Below are positions 11,465 to 23,517 of a DNA stretch of 64,000 nt, piece after piece. Every line of letters starts with the position of its first letter. Positions within the stretch are counted from its first letter, which is position 1. The notes beneath the pieces were generated by a model. The model saw only the letters and a list, made by a program, of their open reading frames with translations. It made no database searches and was not told the DNA's origin. The position numbers and the translations under genes were made by a program. Location of the stretch: positions 60,654,330-60,718,329 of the forward strand of contig OY986437.1 of NCBI GenBank assembly GCA_963920525.1. The letters run 5' to 3'. This DNA comes from Dichetophora obliterata. Taxonomy: Eukaryota; Arthropoda; Insecta; Diptera; Sciomyzidae.

Positions 11465-11847
11465 AGTTTCATGAGAACTTTCCGAACAGCTAGTAAAATA
11501 TGGAGTACTTTTTTATCTCAGATGCCTATAGTATCAGCAATTTCCCGCTTAGTCAAACATCGATCTTCACAAACAATATAATGCACTTGCTCAATGATTT
11601 TTGGTGTTGTTCCACATTTTGAACGGCCACTACGAGATTCATTTTCAACACTCGTACGACCACGTTTAAATAATAAATACTAAAACCCAAGGATGCACAA
11701 TTGGAATTGAAGGAGCAGAATCCTTTAATACTTTCATAATTTCTGTATGAATTTCTGTGGCTGATAAACCACAATTCCATCGAATTGAACATAAATTTCT
11801 TCTGAAATAAAGAATTTTATCACTGCAGGATATTCGGTTTTTTCCAT
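11465..11847 (-). pseudogene. Mariner transposase, N-terminal fragment
   Basis: Reading from an ATG at 11847: MEKTEYPAVIKFF, then in shifted frame EIHTEIMKVLKDSAPSIP, then FKRGRTSVENESRSGRSKCG and TPKIIEQVHYIVCEDRCLTKREIADTIG. This is the paired-type helix-turn-helix DNA-binding part of a mariner (DD34D) transposase, including the GRTSVE..PRSGRP linker. The catalytic core is absent and a stop follows IADTIGI near 11520. No inverted repeats were found, so the element borders are unknown. Confidence 0.8.
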
Positions 11848-14780
11848 TGCAAAAACATACACTGGTACGTCAGCTTCCAATGGCTTGTAAACAAAGAACC
11901 AATTGCCAGATAAAAATTATTATTTTGTGTATTCAAATAAAAGATGAAATAGTAAAATGGCGTTTAAGTTTTGATTCTTTTAATGGCTAATAGCTGTCGC
12001 TTTCAATACTTTTCATCCAACCTGTACAAAAAAAGAGATTTTTTTATATATCAAAAATATTGTGATATTTGCTGGATTTAACGCAAATTACATTTTTAAC
12101 AGCATGATTTCAATTGCAGTTGTGTTATTTGTTCATTAAATTTAATGATTTTTGTAAAACCTTTTTTTTGCCAAAGTTTTTTACTGAAACCTTACGTCAT
12201 AAATAAAAATTATTTTTGATAAAAGTTTCGATAGTGCAAATATTTTTCAATGGATAAACAAAGCCATTTTCAATTTCTATCAACATTTATACACACTCCG
12301 CCTACATTTTCCACTACGTTGTCCACTAAATGTCAATATCGAATTATATCAGGTTCAAAACTGTGTCAAAGCGGCTCCACATGCGCACCAAAATGCTTGT
12401 GCGCTTTGCATTTTGGTCGTAATGCAAAGCGACAGCTTGCTGCCGGTCACAGCTAGTGGCGCCAGTTAGCTCAGTGAGTACATTTTGACCATTATTAATG
12501 AATATTTTGTATTAAATTTTATTTTGATTTATGGCAAGTGTGTTTGTTAAAGCCGTCGTATGTCTAGCTGTTAATGTCGCTGCAGTAATTATTACTGAAG
12601 TTGTTGGGATTTCTTTTTATCGATGGCTGCACATGCGCCGTCAGTGAAATAAATTGCAAGCAACATGAGCTGCATATACTTTGGCTTTAAAAAAAAAACA
12701 ATATTTGAAATTAGCATAGTGGCTAAAATTAAACTGTTGCACTAGATAAAGTGACACCTGCTTATGTTTTTATTTCTTGGAAAAATTTATTTCGACTTAA
12801 TTTTGGACAAAAATGCTATGCATTCAAGGATATGAAAGAATACAAAATTTTAGCATGGTTATAATTTTAATTAAATAAATTTGAATAGGGAAAGCATCCA
12901 TTGATCGATCACCAGTCGACTTGTTGATGCTTTGGTTTTTAAATTTTGTTCGTTTTTTATCTCCTTGTAACTCATTTGCATAGCGAGCTGATGGATTTTA
13001 GCCTGGAAAATTAAGGCACATAGCTTATACCTATGGTCTGTTTTCAAAATTTTACAGAAAGGAAAAAAAATATTGAGTGTTTTTGGGTTATTCGTCAATA
13101 TAAGGCTTTGTTTTTTATTGCTTCAAGAAAATTTGGTGAATTTTGTTTTAATATTATTCAGTTATTTAAGTAAGATGTTTTCTCAATCGTGTTTCCCAAA
13201 CTACTTTAAGAATTTTCAACCTAAAAATATAAAAACTAAGCACAACGAATTTGTTAGACATGCCTACAACTCATCTTGAAAACTTTTTCTTTTCTAATGT
13301 AACTCACCCACTGCACACTGGGTTGAATGGGGACAAAAATACATAAAAACGTAAGCCTAACAAAAGCCAATGATTCATCGATCACAAATCAGAAAGACTT
13401 TTGTAAAAAACTTTATTAATAAAAAAAAGCGAGATATTTATACTTGATCTATTTTATTCAATAAAATTAAGTACTTTTACATTTGCAATACAAATTATTA
13501 AAAAGCCATACTAAAAAAGTATGCAGAGTTATGTGAATATGGGAGTTGAAAACAAAAAATAAAGTTACCTTCGATTTTCATAAAACTTTAATTTTTAATT
13601 TTCTGTTTTTTTTTAATTTTTGAAATTTTTTGTGCCTCCTTTCATAAACAATAAAGTTACAATGTGGTTTATTTAATTAGTTGTTTATGCAATTTGATAA
13701 ATTTTATATGAAAATATTGCATAAAAAATTGCAAAAGTTTAAAGGGTCATTAAAAAAGGTATCTTCGATTTTTTCCAATTTGTTAATCTACTTTTATTTG
13801 ATGTATCTTCTTAAAAATGTCCTTCTCCTTTTAAAAAAAATTAAGTTATGACTTTTTTAACGTGAATACTTTTACTGAAAATTTGTATGGAAAACCGCAT
13901 TTAAGAATTTAAAAAAAGAACAAGAATTATTCAAATTAACTCTCTCCCCAATTTTATTAGTTTTGTTTTTTAAATTATTGTTGAACAAGCTAAAAAAAGC
14001 TTAGAATATGTATAATATTTTTATAATTTTACAATCTAGCTGACTTCCAACTGTAAGAACACGTTAATAAAAGTAGATAATAATATTTTTTTATAGTGTA
14101 GCAATTTCAAAAATGTTGTGGTTTAGGGTTCTATTAAAAATGGTTGGTCAATTTACATCAATTACATATAAACAAAGAAAAGATCAAAGCATAAATATAT
14201 TATATTTATAAGTATTTGTACTTTTTTATTTAATTTATTATTAAACATTTTTTATTTGTGAAAACCATGTTAACAATTTTAATTCATATATTGAAAATTT
14301 TATAAAAAGTACTTAAAAGTAGAGTATTTAATTAATAAAAGTACATAGAACCAATTTTGTTATGGATCTTCCAAAATTGTATTTAATATAAGTTTTGTAG
14401 AATTTTCTAAAAATAAATATTATTTTTCTAAAATCAGAATACTTTAATCCATCAGAAAATGTCAACTCCTCAGACTTTACTCCTTCTACCAAATAAAGTA
14501 ATATAAGTATAATTTTAAAAGTAAAACGTTCATTAACATAAACCAAAGACACTTTTAGAAAAAAAAATATATATGCGACCTCTACAGCTTCGAAATGTTT
14601 ATATAAATTTTTAGTTTTGACAGTTCTTGGCAAAGTTTTAAAATAAAAAAAATTCGTTAAACTTAAATTTTTTTAAAAAATGTAAGTGTTTACTTTTTCT
14701 AAAGATAATAATATGTTTGCATGAAGGGTTTTAAAATTTAACAATAAAGTAAAATCAAAAAATTTTTCCGAATAAAAGTA
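11848..14780. other. Long AT-rich non-coding stretch
   Basis: About 2.9 kb without a recognised gene. The 12240-12660 part is less AT-rich and contains stacked hairpins (listed separately). The rest is A/T runs. Open frames here, such as one of about 100 codons on the minus strand at 14328-14633, have the Phe/Ile/Lys-heavy composition of random AT-rich DNA. Confidence 0.55.
12382..12431. repeat. Overlapping perfect hairpins
   Basis: Three inverted repeats share bases: TGCGCAC (12382-12388) with GTGCGC (12399-12404); ACCAAAATGC (12387-12396) with GCATTTTGGT (12408-12417); and CGCTTTGCATT (12402-12412) with AATGCAAAGCG (12421-12431). The last two stems are 10 and 11 bp, perfect, and use the same bases at 12408-12412, so they cannot form together. 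Confidence 0.75.
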
Positions 14781-15118
14781 TTAGCATGCAAACAGCGGTC
14801 GAACATGGGCCACATGGCCGTACAAGAGTCGAACATGGCCTAAAAATAATCCAAAAAGCCGAGCATCGAAATTTGAGCCGAACAACGGCCGTACAAGGCC
14901 TAAATTTAGTTATACGCTTATTGTACATTCTGTGTGGCGTAATAGAATTATTTTTATGTATGATGTTAGTTTAAAAGAACCTGCTTACTTTCATTGTAGA
15001 ATAATCACTGTTCGGCTGAAGTACGGCCGCTGTTTGGTCCAATAGTCCTGTAAACGACCCTTGTGTGCCCGAGAAAAAAAAATTTAAAACAAGGCCTTGT
15101 TCGGCCGCTGTTTGGGCT
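14781..15118. repeat. GC-rich inverted-repeat element (MITE-like)
   Basis: The left end begins TTAGC and contains CAAACAGCGGTCGAACATGG. The right end, reversed, also begins TTAGC and contains CAAACAGCGGCCGAACAAGG. Between them the motif GCCGAACAA.GGCC or its reverse, GTTCGGCCGCTGTTTGG, recurs about five times, giving nested inverted pairs in otherwise very AT-rich DNA. No ORF and no clear target duplication. Class not assigned. Confidence 0.65.
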
Positions 15119-18100
15119 AAGCTACAACTAATTTTTTTCTTACTCAGGTTCAAAGTTAGGACTTTTTCATGTATAAAATAAAGAACTTTTAAATTTTCTA
15201 AGACATTATAAAAACAAAAACAAAAAAAGCGATAAAATTTTATCTCAACTTCATTTATTATACAAAACCCATTTTGTCCGCCTTTGAAAGAAAGGAATTT
15301 TTTCAAATGTCTTAAATGCTAATTTCGAGTTTGTTTTTTACTTGCTTTGCCATCATACTTGTGCCTATAGGTCAAAGGGAGATATCACTAGTGTCTTACT
15401 GATTGCAAACATTTTCAGTACACATCTATTTATTTCTTTGGCCTTCTGACCAAGTTGCGTCAAAAGCGTCCAACTTTACTTCGTACCTCCCATACAAGAT
15501 CATGTAAACGATTGAAAACATGACTGGGTGAAGGTGATATGTCACATTTTCGGATTTTTTGTGTTCTACGCATGGATGAAGGTATAATGTGCAAACAAAC
15601 CATTTTAAAGCAAATTAACTACTTCGAAAAATTTGATTTAGTATCGATATCAGTACAAATGTGAAAGTTTGAACTCAATTTTCTCGAAACTAGATTATTG
15701 CGACATATCACCTTTATCCACTCATGTCTTCAATTAATATAGGTTGAAGAGAGCTATCCCTAGGGACTAATTAAGCATTTTTTGATATTTTTCTAAACTA
15801 GCTTAATCTAACCAAACATACACGCCAGTTTCATTAATGTCAAAATTTTGAATGGGATCAATGCAGTGTGCACTGACCAGAGCTGAGATTCATCCTTAAA
15901 TACCATCGTTTTACATAAATCAAATATTTCGCCTTCAATTTCAAAAATTGAACCCTTAAAAAATGAACCGTGCTCGGACCATGCCATCAAATGTCAGCAA
16001 TTAATAAACCATGATTTACGATGTGTCAATTACAGCCGCTCCCACAAGGAAGTTGTGGTTGATGCTACACAGCATCAAGCAAAAAAAAAAAGAAACCAAA
16101 AATATTTGTCGCAAGCTTTTACCATTTACCCCCTTAAAGTATAGGGAAAAGTTTAAAACCTTCGACATAGAAAAAAAGTACTTCCAGATATAACAAATAC
16201 TGGCCGGAATGACTGAATGATTTCACAGTGAATGTAGCTGACCGGCTACAAAGGAGCAACACTGAGCAGAATGTGGTCAGTAGCAAGCATTGGCAGCTTC
16301 CGGTAGCCGCATTGGGCAGGATGTCTCACATTTTTAACCCTCGGTTTGTGGTATTCCATTTATTCTGATATCTCTAAAAACAGCATGCACACACATATAT
16401 AGCACATTGTATAGATAAGCATCTTGTGTGGATGTGTGGGTGGTAGTATGTGCAAAGTGTATACGACTGACTGCGTATAGTCATTATGGCGTTGCCACCT
16501 ACTGCTATTAGAACAGTAACATTTGCCAAACAGGAGTTGGTTACTTTTTTCTGCCGAGTTTTTGACTAATTATGAAATGCAGCCGGGTGGGAATAGAACT
16601 TTGAGGGTTGAAACTGTGTTCACAAAAAAATTGCCTTGTCTTGTATAAAAAAACTCAACAACTACAACAACAACAGGAAACCGAGAGTAATAAAACAAGA
16701 AAAAGTTCAGCAGGGGCTAAAACCGTTATGAAAACCAGAGGAAGAACCATCTAATGACAGCGTCATGGCGCTGAAGTGTTTAAGACGCCCTCTAGTTGTG
16801 CGTTTAATGGTGTTTTTTGCGCTCACTAAAGTTATTGTTGTTGTTGTTGCTTCGTTTTTGCTTCTGTTTTTGTGCTTGATGTCTCTGTGTTGCTTATAGT
16901 TATTGTTGTTGTTGTCTGCCACATCATTAGTATAACGTTATGTGGTATGGGACTTTTTTGTTTTTGTTTCGCTCCTACTTCAAAAAACATCACTACACCA
17001 CAAAAGGATATTCCACAAAATGCACATAAAAAGCACCCAAAAACAAAGCGGCCAGCGCTAGCGAGAATAAAAACAAAAATATTTTTTCTCATTTTTTTTG
17101 CAATTATTTCGGCATTTTATGTGTTTGTTTGCGTGCAGTGAAGCTGTTGAAAATTACTTGTTTTTATTTTATGGTAATACGTTAGGTAGAAAAAAATACC
17201 ACTTCCAACACCAGATCCTGTTTTTGTAGACACGATTATTTTATCGATTACAATGTTGATTGAGGCATAAACGTTTGTTGATTATGTGCACGATGTTGTT
17301 TTTGGAAAGTAAAAGACACATCCACTGACAATGCATAAAAGTATGTCCGGAAAAGTTTTAAGCATTGGATACAAAAATAAAACATCAACAGAAATGCAAT
17401 GAAACATGATGGGAATGAAACACAAACAACAAAAGATATGATCAGTCTTGCCAATTTATTGATTCAACTCTGCACTTTTTAAATTTTAAATTTAATATAT
17501 ACATCACTGTGGTCCCATAATTTTTATCAAAATTCTGAAAAATTATTGATTTATTGGGAAAAATATTAGTTTTTAGTGGGATTATTATAACAGTGCAGTT
17601 TGAACATTATTTTGTTTGCAAAATTTTTTCCGTGCAGTTGGCAACATTTAATAATATTGTCATGCTTTCCAAAAAATCATATTTTTATTATACTTAAAGA
17701 CGTTACAGTGCAATTAACTTATTTTTTACTTATATAATTTTTAAAAATAACATTTTTAAAAGATAAAAATAAACCGTATGGACATTTCCACAGAAAAGTC
17801 TACCGTGACCAAAAAATTAAAACTTATTAAAAACTTTTTAATTATTTATATTATCTAAGAGAAAAATTTTCATTGTATTAATTTATACTCAAATTCATTT
17901 ACCTTGAAGGTCAAATCGTCTGCAATATTTAACAAATGTAGTTTTTTTTTTGTAAATGTTTAGCAAATGTTTTGTAAGCGTTTTTTTTTCAGTAAAAATG
18001 GAAGAGATCGGCTAAAGATAATGTAAAAGTGGTTGAGGCAAGGAAAGGAGAATATATTAAATATGTTTTTAAATTACTAAATTACATAAAAACTTAACGA

Positions 18101-18656
18101 CCTAATTACCTTATTACCCAATTGAACTATAGTGGAAATTTAAGTAACGCAACGCCAGTAACGTAACGCCAGATCAAAAAGCCTAAAAAACCAGAGAAGA
18201 TTTTTAAATTTGATCACTTGGAGAAGGAACTTATATTGATTTAAGCCCTTCTAAAAAAATTTGAGATTTAATTCTAATTCAGAGATTTTTGCAAATTTTG
18301 TAATACAAGTCAAAAATCACTTCCATTTTTTGTAACGTAACGCCAGCACGTATTTTTGCTTATATCTGTAAATCCTTAGCGTTAATTGATGTCATGGTTT
18401 TTACTTAGTAAATAACTACTTAATTACTACGAAAATATAAAAAATTATTTAAGTAAAATAATATTTTTAATATAACACGTTTTTAAAACGAACTAAAAAT
18501 ATATATTGTAATAATTTCTCCTAGAGTGGGGCTTTTAGCTCTTATAAAAAGTTGGGGCGCACGCTATAGGGTATAATAATGAGTGGTATTAACAATTGTG
18601 GTACGTTAGTGAACAAATGATATCTTGACCCAGGTCCTTTGACTTTCAGGATAGAA
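15119..18656. other. Non-coding stretch with a G-repeat scrap and TTG runs
   Basis: About 15395-15530 holds TTTTCAGTACACATCTAT and GTACCTCCCATACAA, shared with dispersed repeat G. Around 16480-17150 the DNA is less AT-rich, with TTG triplet runs at 16832-16850 and 16901-16916. At 18143-18355 the phrase GTAACGTAACGCCAG or a close variant occurs three times. No coding gene is recognised. Confidence 0.5.
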
Positions 18657-19993
18657 AAAAAACCGCCAGATGACCTTAGGGGAATCTGTCTGTCCAAAGC
18701 CAGGGTTTAAGGGTGATGGTTTGTTATTAGATGGGCAGTTCATGGGGTACGGCCCATGAACTGATCTCAGAATGAGTTCATTCCTGAAGCACGGCTCTTG
18801 AATGTTCATCTGATAACTGTACAAGAAAAAGGTTTACCTTGAGCCTTGGTTTTTGGCGTCAAATCTTGGAGAAAGCATGGTTTTGATATTAAGTTATCGT
18901 AACATCGTCATTGTAATATTCTTTCGATGGACGATCAATCCAACATAACTTGAAGAGCGGGGGCAGTCATCCATCAATGATGAGGAGACCTGATCTATCG
19001 TTGTTCTGCAGACCTTATCTTAGAATGAAGGTTTTATGTAAGAAACATTTTATCTATCGACCGTAGTATAATCCAATTGGTATACAACGGCTCATGCTTC
19101 CTAGTTTTCCGAAAGAGGCTTTTTATTAAGTCTTAATTAGGCTAACGAAGTTACATAAGTAGAATTGTGGTTTTCCCGGTTTTACTGGAAAACCAATGGT
19201 TATTTTTTAACCTAGTCATGTACAGTTCTATTGGCTGAAGGTGTCACAGTCAAATATAAATGTTCTAAGAACTTTTGGTCTATAAGACGGGATGTTGAAG
19301 AGCCTTGTCTGGTGGAGCCTTGAGCCCAGGTATTGACTGTCGTTGGGCATGGTCCTTCGGGGTTAAATACGCTCTGGCTGTGGTTAGGCCAGGAAGGTCG
19401 GTGTGAGTTACACTTAAGTTGAACTCGGGTTGGTGATTCCCTTAAATTACTAAGAGAAAGATGGTAGATTGAATCTCGCTATTTCAAACAGTAAATGTTA
19501 GGAAGGTAAGCAATTACCGGATCAATATACTGTTACCTTTGGAATTTGAGAACAGGCGACGGGAAAACCTAAATAGTCTGAGTTGTGTCCACAAATGGTT
19601 GGGGAACCTGATGACATAGCAACTGTACCATAGGTTTTATGTAGGTATCGCTTCTTAGTTTTCATGACAAAGACTACCCTTTTTGATCGTGTGAGCGAAG
19701 TTGCGTACCAAAAAAATGGGTTAAATTATGGGTAAGTATACCGATAATGACCAATGGTTATTTTATAACCAAGTCATGTACAATTTGAGTGGCCGAATGT
19801 GTCACGGTCATGTATAGTCAAGTGATGGTTAATAGTTGATCTGTGATGTGGAATTAGGGGAACCTTTCCGGTGGATATTTTGAATTCCGAAGAGGCGTTG
19901 GCCGATGCTAAGTATTGGTCCCAAGCTTTGGAGCATCGTAGAATTAAGCCTTCACGGCAGGGGTCTACGTTAAACACAAAGATGATTTCTGTC
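18657..19993. repeat. Unclassified 1.34-kb GC-richer repeat, copy R2
   Basis: A 1,337-bp copy of the repeat at 6753-8091, colinear throughout. It starts AAAAAACCGCCAG, ends GATTTCTGTC, and is flanked by AGGATAGAA at 18648-18656 and 19994-20002, a 9-bp target duplication different from that of R1. The hairpin CAGTTCATGGG..CCCATGAACTG is kept (about 18733-18763), as is GGTTTTCCC..GGAAAACC (about 19168-19193). It lacks a conserved reading frame. Duplications of 9-10 bp would fit Mutator-like insertion or target-primed retroposition; neither is established. Confidence 0.8.
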
Positions 19994-19995
19994 AG

Positions 19996-20243
19996 GATAG
20001 AAGCATGGATAGTAGATTCAAGTTTGCAGACATCTATTGTGTTCAGTCCAGTAAGTTCTACTTAAATTTCAGAAGTCTTAAACTTTAATATTCATTAAAA
20101 GTGTTCGTTTCAAATAAATTAAAGATTATTTTTACCATTTGAAAATGTTTTTTTTTTTAATTGATTTGTTACATTTTATTTTTAGTTCGTCATACATTAG
20201 AAATCTTACATAGAAGCAATGACTGGGTGGATTCCATCCTAAG
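19996..20243 (+). other. Possible spliced exon pair of unknown gene (weak)
   Basis: A segment following the R2 duplication reads open as RSMDSRFKFADIYCVQS and ends at GTAAGT (20051-20056). A TTTTTAG acceptor at 20179-20185 is followed by RHTLEILHRSNDWVDSILR, which ends at AG-GTTAGT (20243/20244). The two pieces join in frame. R2 has inserted right after CTTTGACTTTCAG, which could be the acceptor of the first exon. Short open stretches arise by chance, so this is only a candidate; the protein is not recognised. Confidence 0.2.
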
Positions 20244-21307
20244 GTTAGTGATGCAGAGTGTATATTCTCTACATCATGTGCCCCACGTTTTTAGGAGAAC
20301 TAGAAGCCCCATTCTAGGAAAAATTATTTTATACTTTTTAGTTCGTTTTAAAAACGTGTTGTACACTCAAAAAATAAAGTCATATTCGGAGTCAATTTAA
20401 CTCTTTTTGTGCATGGTATTTTGACAAAGCTGTAAAAACTTTATTTAACTCCGTTTGTGTGTTCAATTTACTTCAAAAATTGGATTTGTTTGATTTTTAA
20501 AATTTTTAAATTTTGAGTTCACTAAAAAAAAACTGGAATCAACTTATTTAGATGTAGCATTAAGCTTTAAAAATAAACAAACTCACCCACAGAAGAGTCA
20601 AATAAAGAACCCGTAATTTATTTTGTGTTTAATTATTTTTATTTATTTGTTATTTCAATTGAATACAAAGGAAATTAAAGACATGGTTAACGCCGAAAAC
20701 AGAAACTCTTCTCCATACTCACAAAGCAGCTTATCCACGATTTGGCAATTTTGAAAGGGATTTTTGTATTTAACATATTTGAAAAAAGGGATAAATATTT
20801 GCATTGATTTTACAATTGATTGCTGTAGTTTTGCTCGTTGAATGAGGGAAAAGATATTTATTAAGCATTTATCAAAATGTAGTAAGGATTAAAAAACAGG
20901 GTGAACGCTAGGCTTATGAAAGTTTTTTAAAAGATGAGTTAGTTGTGTTCCTATACTAATGCAAAAATGGACGTGGCATTTAATTTAATATACTTAATTC
21001 CGATAAAAATTGATGCTAGAATAATTAAATTTGGTAAAAAAATAGGTAGAATATTCTCAAGGCGATTTGTGTTAAGTGAGCAGGATTGCCTAAATGTCGT
21101 TATACATACATTAAAAATTTGTTTATTAGTGTTTAATATAGTTTTGTTAATAAAATACGGTAATATGTGACTTAAGTATGTTCCAAAAACTCATCAATTC
21201 CTTTAAAAAAATGTATGTATCTTGACTTTTATTAAAACAACAGTTGTATGCCAAATTTAATAAAATTGTTTAGTTTCCCAAAATTTTCTATAAAAAATGC
21301 ATCGCAG

Positions 21308-21651
21308 CACAGTAAAAAATTTGAGGGTAAATTTTATCTTTTTTGTAACATTTGTGTGGCATAAACTTTTTTTATTCCAAATAATTTATAAATTTTATAC
21401 CACTCAATGTTATAAAAATAATAAAAGAAATATAATTTAAATTTTATGTGTAAATCAAATTATATTCTGGTTCGAAAGAAAAAAATTCACCGAAATCGGA
21501 AATTTAAAAATATAGTGGTTTCGATTGGTTTGACGAGAAAAATGGTACAGAAAAGTTTATAAGATTTGATGACATAACTTTTAAAACATTTTTGGATTGG
21601 ATTTATATGTATACCAAATAGTATAAAATTTAAGCTAATATTGTTTCTGTG
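21308..21651 (+). mobile_element. MITE E1 nested in A1
   Basis: A 344-bp insertion beginning CACAGTAAAAAATTTGAGGG and ending GTTTCTGTG. AG is duplicated at 21306-21307 and 21652-21653. Element A2 has the uninterrupted site (reverse complement of about 41884-41893, CATCGCAGGTTAAAAAAT), which shows both the borders and the 2-bp duplication. A second copy, E2, lies at 51808-52164. Confidence 0.88.
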
Positions 21652-21899
21652 AGGTTAAGAAAAATTACAGTATAGTGTGTATACAGTACAGAAGGGAAGT
21701 TCTTGTAAGGAGTAAAGGAATTTTTGTAAAAAAAACAGAGAGAAAGGAAGAGATAGCATCTCAAACGAAATACAACACAAAATTTTTAGAAAAAATATTC
21801 TGTATATTTAATATTTTCATGTCATTGGTTGGTGCTTCATTTAGTAATACTGGTCTTAATGGTTTGCGATGTATGCGGAATATGACCGTTAATTGATAT

Positions 21900-22470
21900 T
21901 TACGAGATAGCGCGAAAAAATTCACCTATGGGGATCTATTGTGGGAGTCCCCATAAAAAAAACAAAAAATTAAAAAAAATGGCTTTTATAATTCATATCA
22001 AAACATCTATAACCCCTAGGAGGATCAATATTTGGCTGGTCCTATTAATTTTTCCCCTTTAACACTTCTTTTGAACTCACCTTTGCTCTATCTGCCACCC
22101 TTCTGGGGATCCCGATACAAAAAACACAAAACGAAACAATGTTTATTATAATTAATATAAAAAAAAATATATGACGCTTAGAGGGTCTACTGTCTGGTCC
22201 TACTGATTTTTTCATTGAACATTTCTTCTAAGCACACCAGCACTCTATCTACCACCCTTCTGGGGGTCCAGCTACAAAAAACACAAAAAATAGAAGAAAT
22301 TGTCTATTCATATCTAGTTCATATCAAAAATCGATAACCCCTAGGGAGGTCAAATGTATGAGCTGGTCCTATTGTTTTCTTTATTTAACATTTCTTCTAA
22401 ACACACATACACTCTATCGGCCACCCTTCAGATACAAACCCCTACCCATACAAAAAAAAAATATCATTGC
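21900..22470. repeat. Tandem repeat, about 160-170 bp units, inside A1
   Basis: Three units, each with CTATC(T/G)(G/A)CCACCCTTC (at about 22088, 22245 and 22414), AACCCCTAGG-like and CTGGTCCTA(T/C)T blocks. Spacing between the CCACCC marks is 157 and 169 bp. A2 holds only one partial unit (about 41560-41625), so the array expanded in A1 or collapsed in A2. Confidence 0.75.
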
Positions 22471-23228
22471 TTGTGTACACAATTTCTCGTGACGAGATTA
22501 AAAAAAAACTTTCGTGACGAAACTGGAAAAATTTTACCCTCTATATCAAATAACCGCATAAGAAGTTTCACTTCGATAAAGATATACTAAACATATAACT
22601 CGTAATAGTAAAAACGGCCCTTTTTTATCATTATGCAACATTTAATTCTTACAGCACACTTGATTTGCTTGTTAAAATATTTGAGTACTTTCTCTTCATT
22701 CCAAGTAAAACGAACAAACGGAAATTTTTGCTCGAGCAGACTCTGTTTCGTGCAAAACATAACTCCGTATCAGCTTTGAAATACAAAGACGTTCTTCATA
22801 GATAGTTGCAATAAGTTTTAATGGAGGTAAAAGGACAAGTGTTCGGAGAAGATACAGAGTTAATTTGAAAGAGCTTTTAGTTTACTCCAAGCTTTGAAAA
22901 TGAGTTGTATCAAGCAAAAAAAGTTTTATATTAACAAAAAAAAATATTGATGCAGTTCATTTTGCGATTTACGGCGACAAAACGTTTTTAACTTCTCAAA
23001 AACTCTTTTGACTCATGAAAAAACTTGGGTTAATTTTCAGTGTATTAACATTTTTTTAACTTAAATAATTATTTTTTGATTTTTAGTCTTTGTCAAAAAC
23101 TTTAAAAATTCGAAATATCAAAAATTCATCACTGAAAATGACAAATTAATTTGTTGAAGAAACCGAAATAGTTTTTTATATATATTAAAAATGAATGAAA
23201 AAAAAATTGGAAAAAATCCATTGACATT

Positions 23229-23293
23229 GTTGAGGCTCAAACTCACAACCTCACGAATATAATTCAAGCGCCCTGTGCTCTGAGCTACAGAAC
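23229..23293 (-). repeat. tRNA-like module T1 (SINE-type)
   Basis: On the minus strand: TCTGTAGCTCAGAGC, similar to a tRNA A box, then GTGAGTTTGAGCCTCAA, similar to a B box, about 45 nt later. The acceptor ends do not pair. It is close to T2, 220 bp away. Best read as a tRNA-derived SINE head rather than a working tRNA gene. Confidence 0.5.
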
Positions 23294-23450
23294 TCACAAA
23301 GAAATATATTCAAAATAGCAATAAATATAACTACTCTCTTATAAAATAAAAAAAAAATTAAACTACTTGTTACAATTTTTGTTCACCATCGGTGGTGAAT
23401 TTTTCATTTAATTTAAATTTGTTTCATAAAAAAAAAATAAGTCTACATTG

Positions 23451-23517
23451 TTGAGGCTCAATTTCACTACATCGGGGTTATAAATCAATTGCTTTACTCT
23501 ATGAGCTACAGAACTTG
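23451..23517 (-). repeat. tRNA-like module T2 (SINE-type)
   Basis: A sister of T1: minus-strand TCTGTAGCTCATAGAG (A-box-like) and GAAATTGAGCCTCAA (decayed B box). T1 and T2 share the flanking ACATTGTTGAGGCTCA, so the pair looks like a duplicated or tandem SINE. Confidence 0.45.

Larger units (their letters stand above)
20364..23042 (-). mobile_element. Element A1: CAC-ended non-autonomous transposon
   Basis: A 2,679-bp element starting CACTCAAAAAATAAAGTC and ending TTAATTTTCAGTG, flanked by TA (20362-20363 and 23043-23044). It is a reverse-orientation relative of A2 (40992-42997); shared blocks include the GGAGTCAATTTAACTC end, the ACGAACAAACGGAAAT region and AAAACTCTTTTGACTCATGA near the other end. 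It is longer than A2 because it holds the MITE E1 and a tandem expansion. No transposase is present. The ends and 2-bp duplication resemble CACTA-like elements. Confidence 0.8.

Noticed and set aside
14328..15306. Two minus-strand frames of 101 and 111 codons
   Set aside because: Lys/Phe/Ile-rich translations of AT-rich DNA; the second overlaps the GC-rich inverted element.
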